NCBI GenBank assembly: GCA_900545515.1
Contig: UQZA01000055.1
Span: 1-9,150, forward strand
Origin: an uncultured Eubacteriales bacterium
Lineage (GTDB): Bacteria; Bacillota; Clostridia; Oscillospirales; Oscillospiraceae
Length of the DNA stretch: 9,150 bases
Reading direction: 5' to 3'
In this document: positions 1-4,825 of the stretch, one piece after another
Position numbering within the stretch: position 1 is the stretch's first letter
Layout of the letters: every line of letters starts with the position of its first letter
Made by a program: the position numbers and the translations under genes
The notes under the pieces: generated by a model
Database searches by the model: none
What the model was told of the DNA's origin: nothing
The model's input: the letters and a program-made list of their open reading frames with translations, nothing else

Positions 1-443
1 TTGCCGCCCAGGTGGGAGTGGATGACTTCCGCGCCGGAGTCCTTCCGGCGGACAAGGCGGAGTATGTGGCACGGCTCCGTCGGGAGGGGCATGCTGTCCT
101 GATGGTGGGCGACGGCATCAACGACTCACCGGCCTTATCCGAGGCGGATGCGGGCATTGCCATCAGCGACGGCGCCGCCATTGCCCGGGAGATTGCGGAC
201 ATCACCATTGCCGCTGACAGCCTCTGGGAGCTGGTGGAACTGCGCCGGATTGCCATGGCGCTGATGGCGCGCATCCACTCCAACTATCGCTTTGTCATCG
301 GCTTCAACGGCGCCCTGATCGCTCTCGGTGTGACCGGATTCCTGCCGCCTGCCACCTCCGCTACGCTGCACAATCTTTCCACCCTGGGCGTCAGCTTACG
401 GAGTATGAGTGCATTACCACTTAGCAAAAAGAATACACCATGA
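1..443 (+). CDS. Heavy-metal P1B-type ATPase, C-terminal part (5' end outside window)
   Basis: An open frame enters from the left edge (codons from base 3) and ends with TGA at 441-443, leaving about 146 residues. It contains the hinge motif GDGINDSPAL of the P-domain, followed by AGIAISDGAAIAREIADI, typical of metal-pumping P1B ATPases, and then a pair of C-terminal membrane helices ending in LHNLSTLGVSLRSM. P1B pumps export metal ions from the cytoplasm using ATP and an aspartyl-phosphate intermediate. The phosphorylation motif (DKTGT), the CPx helix and any N-terminal metal-binding domain lie upstream of the window, so metal specificity cannot be assigned. An ATG at 12 exists but is internal: homology-like sequence continues upstream of it. 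The C-terminus appears natural, not truncated, and a terminator follows at once. Nothing links it to the regulon to its right. Confidence 0.9.
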   Translation, partial: AAQVGVDDFRAGVLPADKAEYVARLRREGHAVLMVGDGINDSPALSEADAGIAISDGAAIAREIADITIAADSLWELVELRRIAMALMARIHSNYRFVIGFNGALIALGVTGFLPPATSATLHNLSTLGVSLRSMSALPLSKKNTP

Positions 444-445
444 CG

Positions 446-485
446 AATAAGGAGAGGCAATCTACAGAGGTCGCCTCTCCTTATT
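446..485 (+). terminator. Intrinsic terminator after the P-type ATPase gene
   Basis: A perfect 13-bp inverted repeat (arms 446-458 and 473-485, AATAAGGAGAGGC and its complement) with a 14-nt loop starts 2 bases after the ATPase stop codon. The distal arm ends in TTATT and is followed by TTACTTCTTTC. The A-rich proximal arm could also allow termination on the minus strand. Confidence 0.85.
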
Positions 486-522
486 TTACTTCTTTCTAAA
501 TAGGTAATTATTTGCCTGATAC

Positions 523-621
523 ATGCCTCTATATACCCAACGCCTGTGCATGGAAAAAACCGTGCTGCTTGTCACGCATGATCCCACAGAGCTGGATATG
601 CTGGGTGTGCCGAATTGCTGA
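523..621 (+). pseudogene. Remnant of an ABC transporter ATPase (H-loop region)
   Basis: A 32-codon frame ending in TGA at 619-621 encodes, from 550, MEKTVLLVTHDPTELDMLG. The core VLLVTHDPTE matches the last beta strand and H-loop histidine of ABC ATPases, a position that normally lies about 170-180 residues into the protein. No Walker A, signature or Walker B sequence lies upstream, because the P-type ATPase terminator is immediately to the left. I read it as the decayed 3' end of an ABC ATPase gene. The intact ATPase in this window has VLFVTHEIDEA at the same place, so the remnant is a different paralogue. No convincing ribosome binding site was seen, so it is unlikely to be translated. Chance resemblance is possible because the match is short. 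Confidence 0.45.
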
Positions 622-631
622 CAGGACTGGA

Positions 632-679
632 ATAAAAAACGGGCTTCACAGATGTCAAAATGCTTCTATGGAGTCCGTT
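632..679 (-). terminator. Intrinsic terminator of the cupin operon
   Basis: Read on the minus strand, AACGGACTCCATAG (666-679) pairs with CTGTGAAGCCCGTT (638-651): 14 positions with two mismatches and one G-U pair, a 14-nt loop, then a run of six T (634-639) ending in TTTTTTATT. It begins 10 bases after the stop codon of the second cupin gene. Confidence 0.7.
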
Positions 680-688
680 CTTTTTCTG

Positions 689-1033
689 TCAGCAGGACGG
701 GGTCTTCACGACCACCAGGTACATCTTGAACGCTGTCACCGCCTGTACTGCGTGAGGGATGCCGGCAGGCATGATAATGGCTTCTCCTGCGTTTAGGGTG
801 TGGGCAACGCCGTCAATGGTAATTTGTGCCGTTCCTTCCAAAATAGTCGCCATAGCATCTCCGGGAGCAGCGTGGGTGCTAATGGCCTCACCCGCATCAA
901 AGGCAAACAGGGTGATCCCCGCACCGGGCTGTTGGGCCAGGGTCAGGCTGACAACCTTACCCCCTTCATATTCCACTTGCCCCTTCAAGGCAAAGGGCTG
1001 CGCATGAGGGACATTCTTAATCAGAGTTTCCAT
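689..1033 (-). CDS. Small single-domain cupin protein
   Basis: This 114-residue protein is a single cupin beta-barrel, a cytoplasmic fold that often binds a metal or a small ligand. Motif 1 is recognisable as GEAISTHAAPGDAMATILEG (residues 48-67) and motif 2 as GEAIIMPAGIPHAV (83-96). Of the usual motif 1 ligands (HxH then E), only His54 is retained; the second His is Ala56 and an acidic residue follows at Asp59. Motif 2 keeps its His (His94). Metal binding is therefore possible but not certain. The start has a clear AGGAGG eight to nine bases upstream. It lies 20 bases downstream of a second cupin gene with related sequence and is probably co-transcribed with it, ending at a terminator. Small cupins of this type can be isomerases, ligand-binding proteins or sensors; the reaction is unknown. 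Confidence 0.85.
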   Translation of the reverse strand: METLIKNVPHAQPFALKGQVEYEGGKVVSLTLAQQPGAGITLFAFDAGEAISTHAAPGDAMATILEGTAQITIDGVAHTLNAGEAIIMPAGIPHAVQAVTAFKMYLVVVKTPSC

Positions 1034-1053
1034 GAGTTATTCCTCCTAAATCA

Positions 1054-1383
1054 TTATGAAAGCGTGATCTGCAGCAGCTTGCAGCCATCCGGAGCAACTA
1101 CTGCGTGGGGGGTATGGGCGGGAACTGCCAGGCAATCGCCCGTTTGAAGACAGCGGCTGTCCTCCCCCACAGAGACATAAAGCGCCCCCTCCAGAATGTA
1201 GTAGAGGGTATCGCCAAAATAGCATTCCTCACTGATACTCTCTCCGTCGCCGAAGGCCAAAAGAGTCATTTGGCAGTGTTCCTGCCGGCTCATAGCCATA
1301 CTGACCACGCGGCCAGGTTGAATCTGAATCAGCTGGGTGAGCTGCTGGGGCTGCTGTGTGGGCAGGTTGCGTAAAAAGTCCAT
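1054..1383 (-). CDS. Small cupin protein, first of a tandem pair
   Basis: A 109-residue cupin related to its downstream neighbour: they align end to end with shared blocks such as RVVSM/KVVSL, GESIS/GEAIS, YILEGA/TILEGT and PHAV. Motif 1 reads GESISEECYFGDTLYYILEG (residues 47-66). The position of the conserved His (His54 in the neighbour) is Glu53, so neither His of motif 1 is present, while motif 2 keeps His93 in PAHTPHAV. It may have lost a metal site or use Glu, Cys54 and Asp58 instead. The start is supported by GGAGG nine bases upstream. It heads the cupin operon, and a candidate activator-dependent promoter lies at 1408-1456. The pair looks like a gene duplication followed by divergence and may form a heteromer. 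Function unknown beyond the fold. Confidence 0.85.
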   Translation of the reverse strand: MDFLRNLPTQQPQQLTQLIQIQPGRVVSMAMSRQEHCQMTLLAFGDGESISEECYFGDTLYYILEGALYVSVGEDSRCLQTGDCLAVPAHTPHAVVAPDGCKLLQITLS

Positions 1384-1407
1384 TGCTCATACCTCCATGG
1401 GTCGTTT

Positions 1408-1456
1408 TATCCTTATGATACCCCAGGAAACGGGATCATTCCATTGCCACAGCAAC
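1408..1456 (-). promoter_or_regulatory. Candidate Crp/Fnr-activated promoter of the cupin operon
   Basis: On the minus strand the palindrome GTTGCTGTGGCAAT (1443-1456) is followed 22 bases later by a -10-like TATCAT (1415-1420). A start near 1408 would place the palindrome centre at -41.5, the class II activator position. No good -35 is present. The same motif with the same spacing lies upstream of the transporter and of the large activase gene. The site begins 5 bases after the ATPase stop codon of the transporter operon, and no terminator was seen between them, so read-through is also possible. Confidence 0.7.
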
Positions 1457-1461
1457 AACGA

Positions 1462-2148
1462 TCAGGCTGTGATGCGACCAATAATTTCCCGCCGGATCTC
1501 CGTCAGTTCCGGCGCCGAGGCATCCCGGCCTTCCCGGCCAGGCAGGGTGATCCATGTTTGAATGGTGGTTGGCCTGGGTGTCAGGACAGCAATTCGGGTG
1601 GCCACGGTCAACGCCTCATCAATTTCGTGGGTGACAAACAGAACGCCCGGCTTTTTGATCTTCCAGATCTCCAGAAGCATATTCACCATCTCCATGCGAA
1701 TGCCGTAGTCCAGTCCCTGAAAGGGCTCATCCATCAGGAAGAACTCTCCGCCGAAATGGAAGGCCCGTGCCAGCGCACATCGACGGGCCATGCCCCCGGA
1801 GAGCTGCGTAGGATAGTATCCCTCAAAGCCTTTCAGCCCTACATCCGAAATGAGGGTACGCACAGCCTCCGGCTCAGCATCCTCACGAACCAGACGGATG
1901 TTTTCTTCCACCGTTCGCCACGGCAGAAGGCGGGGACTTTGAAACATATAGCTCAGCCGAGTATCGGTTGCCTCGATGGTACCCGTGTCAGGTGTTGCCA
2001 GGCCTGAAATCAGGTTAAGAAGCGTGGTCTTTCCGCAGCCGGAGGGACCGATCAGAGCCACGATCTCCCCCGGAGAAAGGGTCAAAGACAAGTCAGACAG
2101 GACAGGTAATCCGGCATAGGACTTGGTGATTCCGCTCAGTTTCAGCAT
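1462..2148 (-). CDS. NitT/TauT-type ABC transporter ATP-binding protein
   Basis: A 228-residue ATPase that energises the importer encoded just upstream. It has all catalytic elements: Walker A GPSGCGKTT (residues 34-42), Q-loop with Gln70 in MFQSPRLLPW, signature LSGGM (116-120), Walker B FFLMDEP (136-142), D-loop GLD and H-loop His174 in VTHEIDEA. The SPRLLPW segment and overall length match the nitrate/sulfonate/taurine (SsuB/TauB) family, whose members import varied small molecules. The start at 2148 is chosen because homology begins at MLKLSGITKSY, AAGGTG lies upstream, and the ATG overlaps the permease stop by 7 bases, which suggests translational coupling. The frame is open much further upstream, but that part only shadows the permease gene. 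Substrate cannot be inferred from this subunit. Confidence 0.95.
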   Translation of the reverse strand: MLKLSGITKSYAGLPVLSDLSLTLSPGEIVALIGPSGCGKTTLLNLISGLATPDTGTIEATDTRLSYMFQSPRLLPWRTVEENIRLVREDAEPEAVRTLISDVGLKGFEGYYPTQLSGGMARRCALARAFHFGGEFFLMDEPFQGLDYGIRMEMVNMLLEIWKIKKPGVLFVTHEIDEALTVATRIAVLTPRPTTIQTWITLPGREGRDASAPELTEIRREIIGRITA

Positions 2149-2891
2149 GTCACACCTTCTTTCCCACAAAAAGCCATCCTCAGCAATCTTTGTGTGAGAT
2201 AGCATCCCAATACCAGCAGCAGCGACCAGGCAATGATGGCATCGGGCTCGATGTTGAGCCGGGCCGTGGTGATGGCTCCTCCGATTCCGCTGTTTGTAGT
2301 AAGAACCTCTCCCATAACTGCCAGCTTCCATCCGCCTCCGATCACGATTTCCAGCGCTGAGCGGAAATAAGGGCGGATAGAAGGAAGGGTTACATGGCGC
2401 AGCATCTTCCAGCGGGAAAATTGGTAAAGGCGCGCCATCTCCAACAGCTGTGGATCTACGCTGCGGACGCCGTGACTGAGGTTGATCACCACAGTTGGAA
2501 CTGTGGCTGTGGCCACGATGAAGACGCAAGGCTTTCCGTTAAATCCAAACCACACCAGTGCCAGAACCACCCAGCATACGGGCGGAATGGCCTGGAGCAC
2601 ATGGATCAGTGGGGTTCCCACATCCTCTATCTTGGGACACAGGCCAAACAACAGCCCCAGAACAGCGCCAACGCCCACACCGATGGCCAGACCGGCAATC
2701 AGCCTCAGGATCGTTGTTCCTATGGTGGCTCCGAAATCCGACTGCGTCATCAACCGAACCAATGTAGAAAGAACTTGGGCAATGGGGGGCACCACCAGCG
2801 GCGGGAAAAAGAGAGATGCCAGCTGCCAGGCTCCCAGCAGCAGGCACACTCCCGAGGCACGGCGGAACCACAGTCCCGCCTTACCCTGCAT
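2142..2891 (-). CDS. NitT/TauT-type ABC transporter permease
   Basis: A membrane protein of 249 residues from the chosen start, with about six hydrophobic segments beginning ASGVCLLLGAWQLASLFF. The cytoplasmic EAA loop that docks with the ATPase is visible as EMARLYQFSRWKMLRHVTLPSIRPY. Family members form a homodimeric channel served by the lipoprotein and ATPase encoded on either side. The start at 2891 (MQGKAGLWF) has GAGG nine bases upstream and overlaps the end of the lipoprotein gene by 11 bases. Alternative starts are an ATG at 2906 and a GTG at 2921, with weaker ribosome binding sites and longer overlaps. The downstream overlap with the ATPase gene shows a tight operon. Nothing in the sequence identifies the transported compound. 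Confidence 0.92.
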   Translation of the reverse strand: MQGKAGLWFRRASGVCLLLGAWQLASLFFPPLVVPPIAQVLSTLVRLMTQSDFGATIGTTILRLIAGLAIGVGVGAVLGLLFGLCPKIEDVGTPLIHVLQAIPPVCWVVLALVWFGFNGKPCVFIVATATVPTVVINLSHGVRSVDPQLLEMARLYQFSRWKMLRHVTLPSIRPYFRSALEIVIGGGWKLAVMGEVLTTNSGIGGAITTARLNIEPDAIIAWSLLLVLGCYLTQRLLRMAFCGKEGVTC

Positions 2892-3900
2892 AGAACAGCC
2901 CCTCATCGGGCAGCTTTCCACCGATCATAGAGGGCTCAAAGTTGTAAAGAAGGTTATAAAAGGTATCCAGTTCCTCTTTGGCGTCCTGGGCACTCTTAAA
3001 AGTCAAGCCCATATTGGGAATAGCTGCCTCCACAATTGCGGCTTTCATGCCCAGATACTCCTCAGCCAGCGCAGCAGCCTCAGCCGGGTGATCCAACACC
3101 CACTGCACGCTCTCCTCATAGGCGGCCTGGAACTGGGCGGCCAGCTCAGGGTTCTCATCCAGGAATGTCTGCGTGGTGCCGAAGCCCGCGTTGGGGATCA
3201 TGGTATCGGTGCCGGTGGATCGCTGCCACTCGGTTTCAAAGCTGAGTGCCCGGCGCACATTCTCATTCTGTACCATGGCGGAAGTAACCTGGGGCTCGAT
3301 CAAGGTGGCGTATTCCGCCTCCCCGGAGGCCAAAAGGGCGGCTACTTCTGCAGTACTGGCGTAGACCACCTGGACATTTTCACCCACCGTCAGGCCGGCC
3401 TCACTCATAAAATACTGGGTGAGCGCATCTGGAGGAGAGGACTGAAGCGGAATATATACCGTCTTGCCCTCCAGGTCGCTCCAGGTTGTGAAATTCGGAT
3501 CGGTGGTCATAAAGTACGTAACGCCCCAGGTGTTCACATTCATCAAACGTACATCAAGTCCCTTATTATAGAGGGTGGATATCACGGTCAGGGGAAATGC
3601 GTACAGGTCATGTTCTCCGCCCTGGACCATAGCCAGAAGTTCTTCCGGGGCATTCCACACATTCAGGTCAATTGTCACATTCTCCCCCAGCAGCTGCTCC
3701 TCCATCATGTGAAGAACCGGCAGAGCAGGCGGGGCAGTGGGCACGCCTACAGAGATGGTAATCGGTTCGGCGGCCTGTCCGGATTCCTCTGCTGTGTCGT
3801 TTTGGTTGGTGCTGTCCGCAGGCGCATTGCCCCCGGCACAACCAGCCAGGGCAAAGAGCATCATAGCAGAAGCCAGGATGGAAGCAAGAGTGCGTTTCAT
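2881..3900 (-). CDS. NMT1/SsuA-like substrate-binding lipoprotein of the ABC importer
   Basis: A 339-residue extracytoplasmic binding protein. Residues 1-21 form a lipoprotein signal peptide (MKRTLASILASAMMLFALAGC) with lipobox LAGC and acylated Cys21, followed by a low-complexity linker rich in Asn, Asp, Glu and Ala. The mature part opens with ITISVGVPTAPPALPVLHM and contains VWNAPEELLAMVQGGEHDLYAFPL, the pattern of COG0715 periplasmic-binding proteins for nitrate, sulfonates, thiamine precursors and similar small ligands. The start at 3900 has GGAGG seven bases upstream and immediately precedes the signal peptide; the upstream in-frame ATG at 3924 adds an unlikely tail and sits next to a large inverted repeat. 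First gene of the importer operon, with a candidate Crp/Fnr-activated promoter at 3960-4008. The ligand is unknown. Confidence 0.92.
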   Translation of the reverse strand: MKRTLASILASAMMLFALAGCAGGNAPADSTNQNDTAEESGQAAEPITISVGVPTAPPALPVLHMMEEQLLGENVTIDLNVWNAPEELLAMVQGGEHDLYAFPLTVISTLYNKGLDVRLMNVNTWGVTYFMTTDPNFTTWSDLEGKTVYIPLQSSPPDALTQYFMSEAGLTVGENVQVVYASTAEVAALLASGEAEYATLIEPQVTSAMVQNENVRRALSFETEWQRSTGTDTMIPNAGFGTTQTFLDENPELAAQFQAAYEESVQWVLDHPAEAAALAEEYLGMKAAIVEAAIPNMGLTFKSAQDAKEELDTFYNLLYNFEPSMIGGKLPDEGLFYAG

Positions 3901-3925
3901 TTGAGATCCTCCAATCTGAATCAAT

Positions 3926-3971
3926 ATAATCCTGCTTGTGGTTAGACATAGCTAACCACAAGCAGGATTAT
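3926..3971. repeat. Perfect 20-bp inverted repeat with 6-nt loop
   Basis: Arms 3926-3945 and 3952-3971 are fully complementary over 20 bases, with a loop ACATAG. The inner part is the palindrome GGTTAG-N6-CTAACC. The repeat lies between the regulator gene and the lipoprotein gene, 13 bases upstream of the latter's ribosome binding site. No U-run follows on either strand, so it does not look like a standard terminator. A transcript starting near 3960 would begin with the inner 9-bp hairpin at its 5' end; a read-through transcript from the regulator would form the whole structure. Confidence 0.9.
3940..3957. promoter_or_regulatory. Candidate operator GGTTAG-N6-CTAACC (site A)
   Basis: On the minus strand it reads GGTTAGCTATGTCTAACC. 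A closely related site (GGTTAGTTATTGCTAACT, 14 of 18 identical) lies at 4760-4777 in the other regulated intergenic region. Here it sits just downstream of the predicted start of the transporter transcript, a position that would suit a repressor. Binding protein unknown. Confidence 0.55.
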
Positions 3972-4008
3972 TACATAAAACAACAGGACCGTCCGTTGCT
4001 ATGGCAAC
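3960..4008 (-). promoter_or_regulatory. Candidate Crp/Fnr-activated promoter of the ABC transporter operon
   Basis: On the minus strand GTTGCCATAGCAAC (3995-4008) is followed 22 bases later by AATAAT (3967-3972), giving a predicted start near 3960 with the palindrome centred at -41.5. No -35 hexamer is recognisable. The palindrome is flanked by complementary bases so that an 8-bp stem with a CATA loop (3992-4011) can also form in the regulator's transcript, followed by a T-rich stretch; it might double as a weak terminator for the regulator gene. Confidence 0.72.
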
Positions 4009-4029
4009 GGATAGCCCTGATTTTTCTGT

Positions 4030-4707
4030 CTATGCGGTTAAAAACTTACTGTCCAAAATTTGAATAACCTGTCCCTGATAAGTAAGAATACCCTCTTTCT
4101 GCATTCGGCCCAGTTCTCGGGAAAGGGCGCTGCGATCTACACACAGATAGTCCGCCATCTCTCCACGTCCCATCTCCAAGCGTATCTCACCATTGGAGGC
4201 AACTGGCAAACCTTGAAGATAGACCTTAATCCGATTGCGAAGCCGGTTCTGTGCCAAAATACGCATTTTCTGGTTGAGGAATAAAGCTCCTCTTCCCATT
4301 TCCTGCAACAAATTGGCGGTTACCCGCATCCGGTATGGACACCCGTTCTCTTGCTGCAGCAACAAAGGGTCAAAGTCCAGATAGAGCACCTCTGTATCGT
4401 TAAGGGCATCAATTTGAATGGGGCTGTCTTGGGACATGGAGCAGACCAATGTCTCCCCAAACACGCGCCCCCTACTCAGGCGATCAATGGTTAGTAGATT
4501 TCCGTCCTCGCTGTAAAGTGAGATCCTTAAGGTGCCAGACATAACAACGCCGGGGCGCTTTTGGCAATCACCGATCCGCAGCAGAATTGTGTCCTTTGGA
4601 ATTGCCCGCACTTCTCCATGCAGGCAGTTAAGAACATTCTGATACTTTTCTTCCGGAATACCGTCGAACAGCTGGCAACGGCGCATCGCCGCAAAAATCG
4701 AACCCAT
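4030..4707 (-). CDS. Crp/Fnr-family transcriptional regulator
   Basis: A 225-residue protein with an N-terminal cyclic-nucleotide-binding-like effector domain (about 1-120), a dimerisation helix and a C-terminal winged helix-turn-helix. The helix-turn-helix reads MGRGEMADYLCVDRSALSRELGRMQKEG (179-206) and aligns with the DNA-reading region of FNR; Ser196 and Arg197 keep the FNR Ser-Arg pair, while the preceding Glu is Ser193. The phosphate-binding cassette (FGETLVCSMSQDSPIQIDAL) lacks the Arg-Ser pair used by CRP for cAMP. The six cysteines (11, 28, 48, 89, 123, 189) do not form the clustered FNR iron-sulfur pattern, so the effector is neither clearly cAMP nor oxygen. The start at 4707 has GGAGGG five bases upstream; the in-frame frame extends further but without a signal. 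It is divergent from the activase gene and is the obvious candidate to bind the shared GTTGC palindromes. Confidence 0.93.
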   Translation of the reverse strand: MGSIFAAMRRCQLFDGIPEEKYQNVLNCLHGEVRAIPKDTILLRIGDCQKRPGVVMSGTLRISLYSEDGNLLTIDRLSRGRVFGETLVCSMSQDSPIQIDALNDTEVLYLDFDPLLLQQENGCPYRMRVTANLLQEMGRGALFLNQKMRILAQNRLRNRIKVYLQGLPVASNGEIRLEMGRGEMADYLCVDRSALSRELGRMQKEGILTYQGQVIQILDSKFLTA

Positions 4708-4720
4708 GAGATCCCTCCGT

Positions 4721-4769
4721 GTTGCTGTGGCAACCGACAAAAACAAAAAGCTTCTTTATAGTTAGCAAT
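4721..4769 (+). promoter_or_regulatory. Candidate Crp/Fnr-activated promoter of the large activase gene
   Basis: GTTGCTGTGGCAAC (4721-4734) is followed 22 bases later by TATAGT (4757-4762), a good -10, with a predicted start near 4769 and the palindrome centred at -41.5. No -35 is recognisable. The palindrome is also inside the 5' untranslated region of the regulator gene, about 40-53 bases downstream of that gene's predicted start, so bound activator could block it. A weaker alternative -10, TATACT, is present at 4783-4788. Confidence 0.72.
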
Positions 4770-4777
4770 AACTAACC
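4760..4777. promoter_or_regulatory. Candidate operator GTTAG-N6-CTAAC (site B)
   Basis: The palindrome GTTAG (4761-4765), six bases, CTAAC (4772-4776) repeats the sequence seen at 3940-3957. It covers the predicted start points of both divergent transcripts (about 4769 plus strand, about 4774 minus strand) and overlaps the last bases of the plus-strand -10. That placement suggests repression of both genes by an unidentified protein. Confidence 0.55.
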
Positions 4778-4809
4778 ATTATTATACTGCTTAGACAATG
4801 AAATGTCAA
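4774..4809 (-). promoter_or_regulatory. Consensus sigma-A promoter of the Crp/Fnr gene
   Basis: On the minus strand TTGACA (4804-4809), a 17-base spacer and TATAAT (4781-4786) match the housekeeping consensus at all twelve positions. The predicted start is near 4774, giving a leader of about 67 bases that contains one GTTGC palindrome and a ribosome binding site GGAGGG. Confidence 0.85.
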
Positions 4810-4825
4810 TGTAAGGAGGCTGTCT

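Noticed and set aside
1415..1439. Imperfect inverted repeat ATGATACCC...GGGATCAT in the cupin promoter region
   Set aside because: It needs a one-base bulge and overlaps the predicted -10; no second copy exists. The GTTGC palindrome explains the region better.
2149..2529. Upstream extension of the ABC ATPase frame
   Set aside because: The added residues are a frame-shifted reading of the permease gene. Family similarity and the ribosome binding site both place the start at 2148.
2482..3945. A 487-codon plus-strand open frame opposite the importer genes
   Set aside because: It is fully antisense to the lipoprotein and permease genes, which have signal peptide, motifs, ribosome binding sites and overlaps. 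Its translation has no recognisable domain and no start signal.
3992..4011. The CCGTTGC-TATG-GCAACGG hairpin as a simple terminator of the regulator gene
   Set aside because: The tail is not a continuous U-run, and the same core occurs twice more in promoter positions where termination makes no sense. A minor terminator role is not excluded.
3901..4029. Riboswitch in the importer leader
   Set aside because: The only structure is the simple inverted repeat. There is no conserved riboswitch core that I recognise and no competing terminator or anti-terminator pair.
4707..4746. Longer N-terminus of the Crp/Fnr protein starting near 4746
   Set aside because: The ATG at 4707 has a strong GGAGGG at proper distance, and the extension would translate the GTTGC palindrome and leader.
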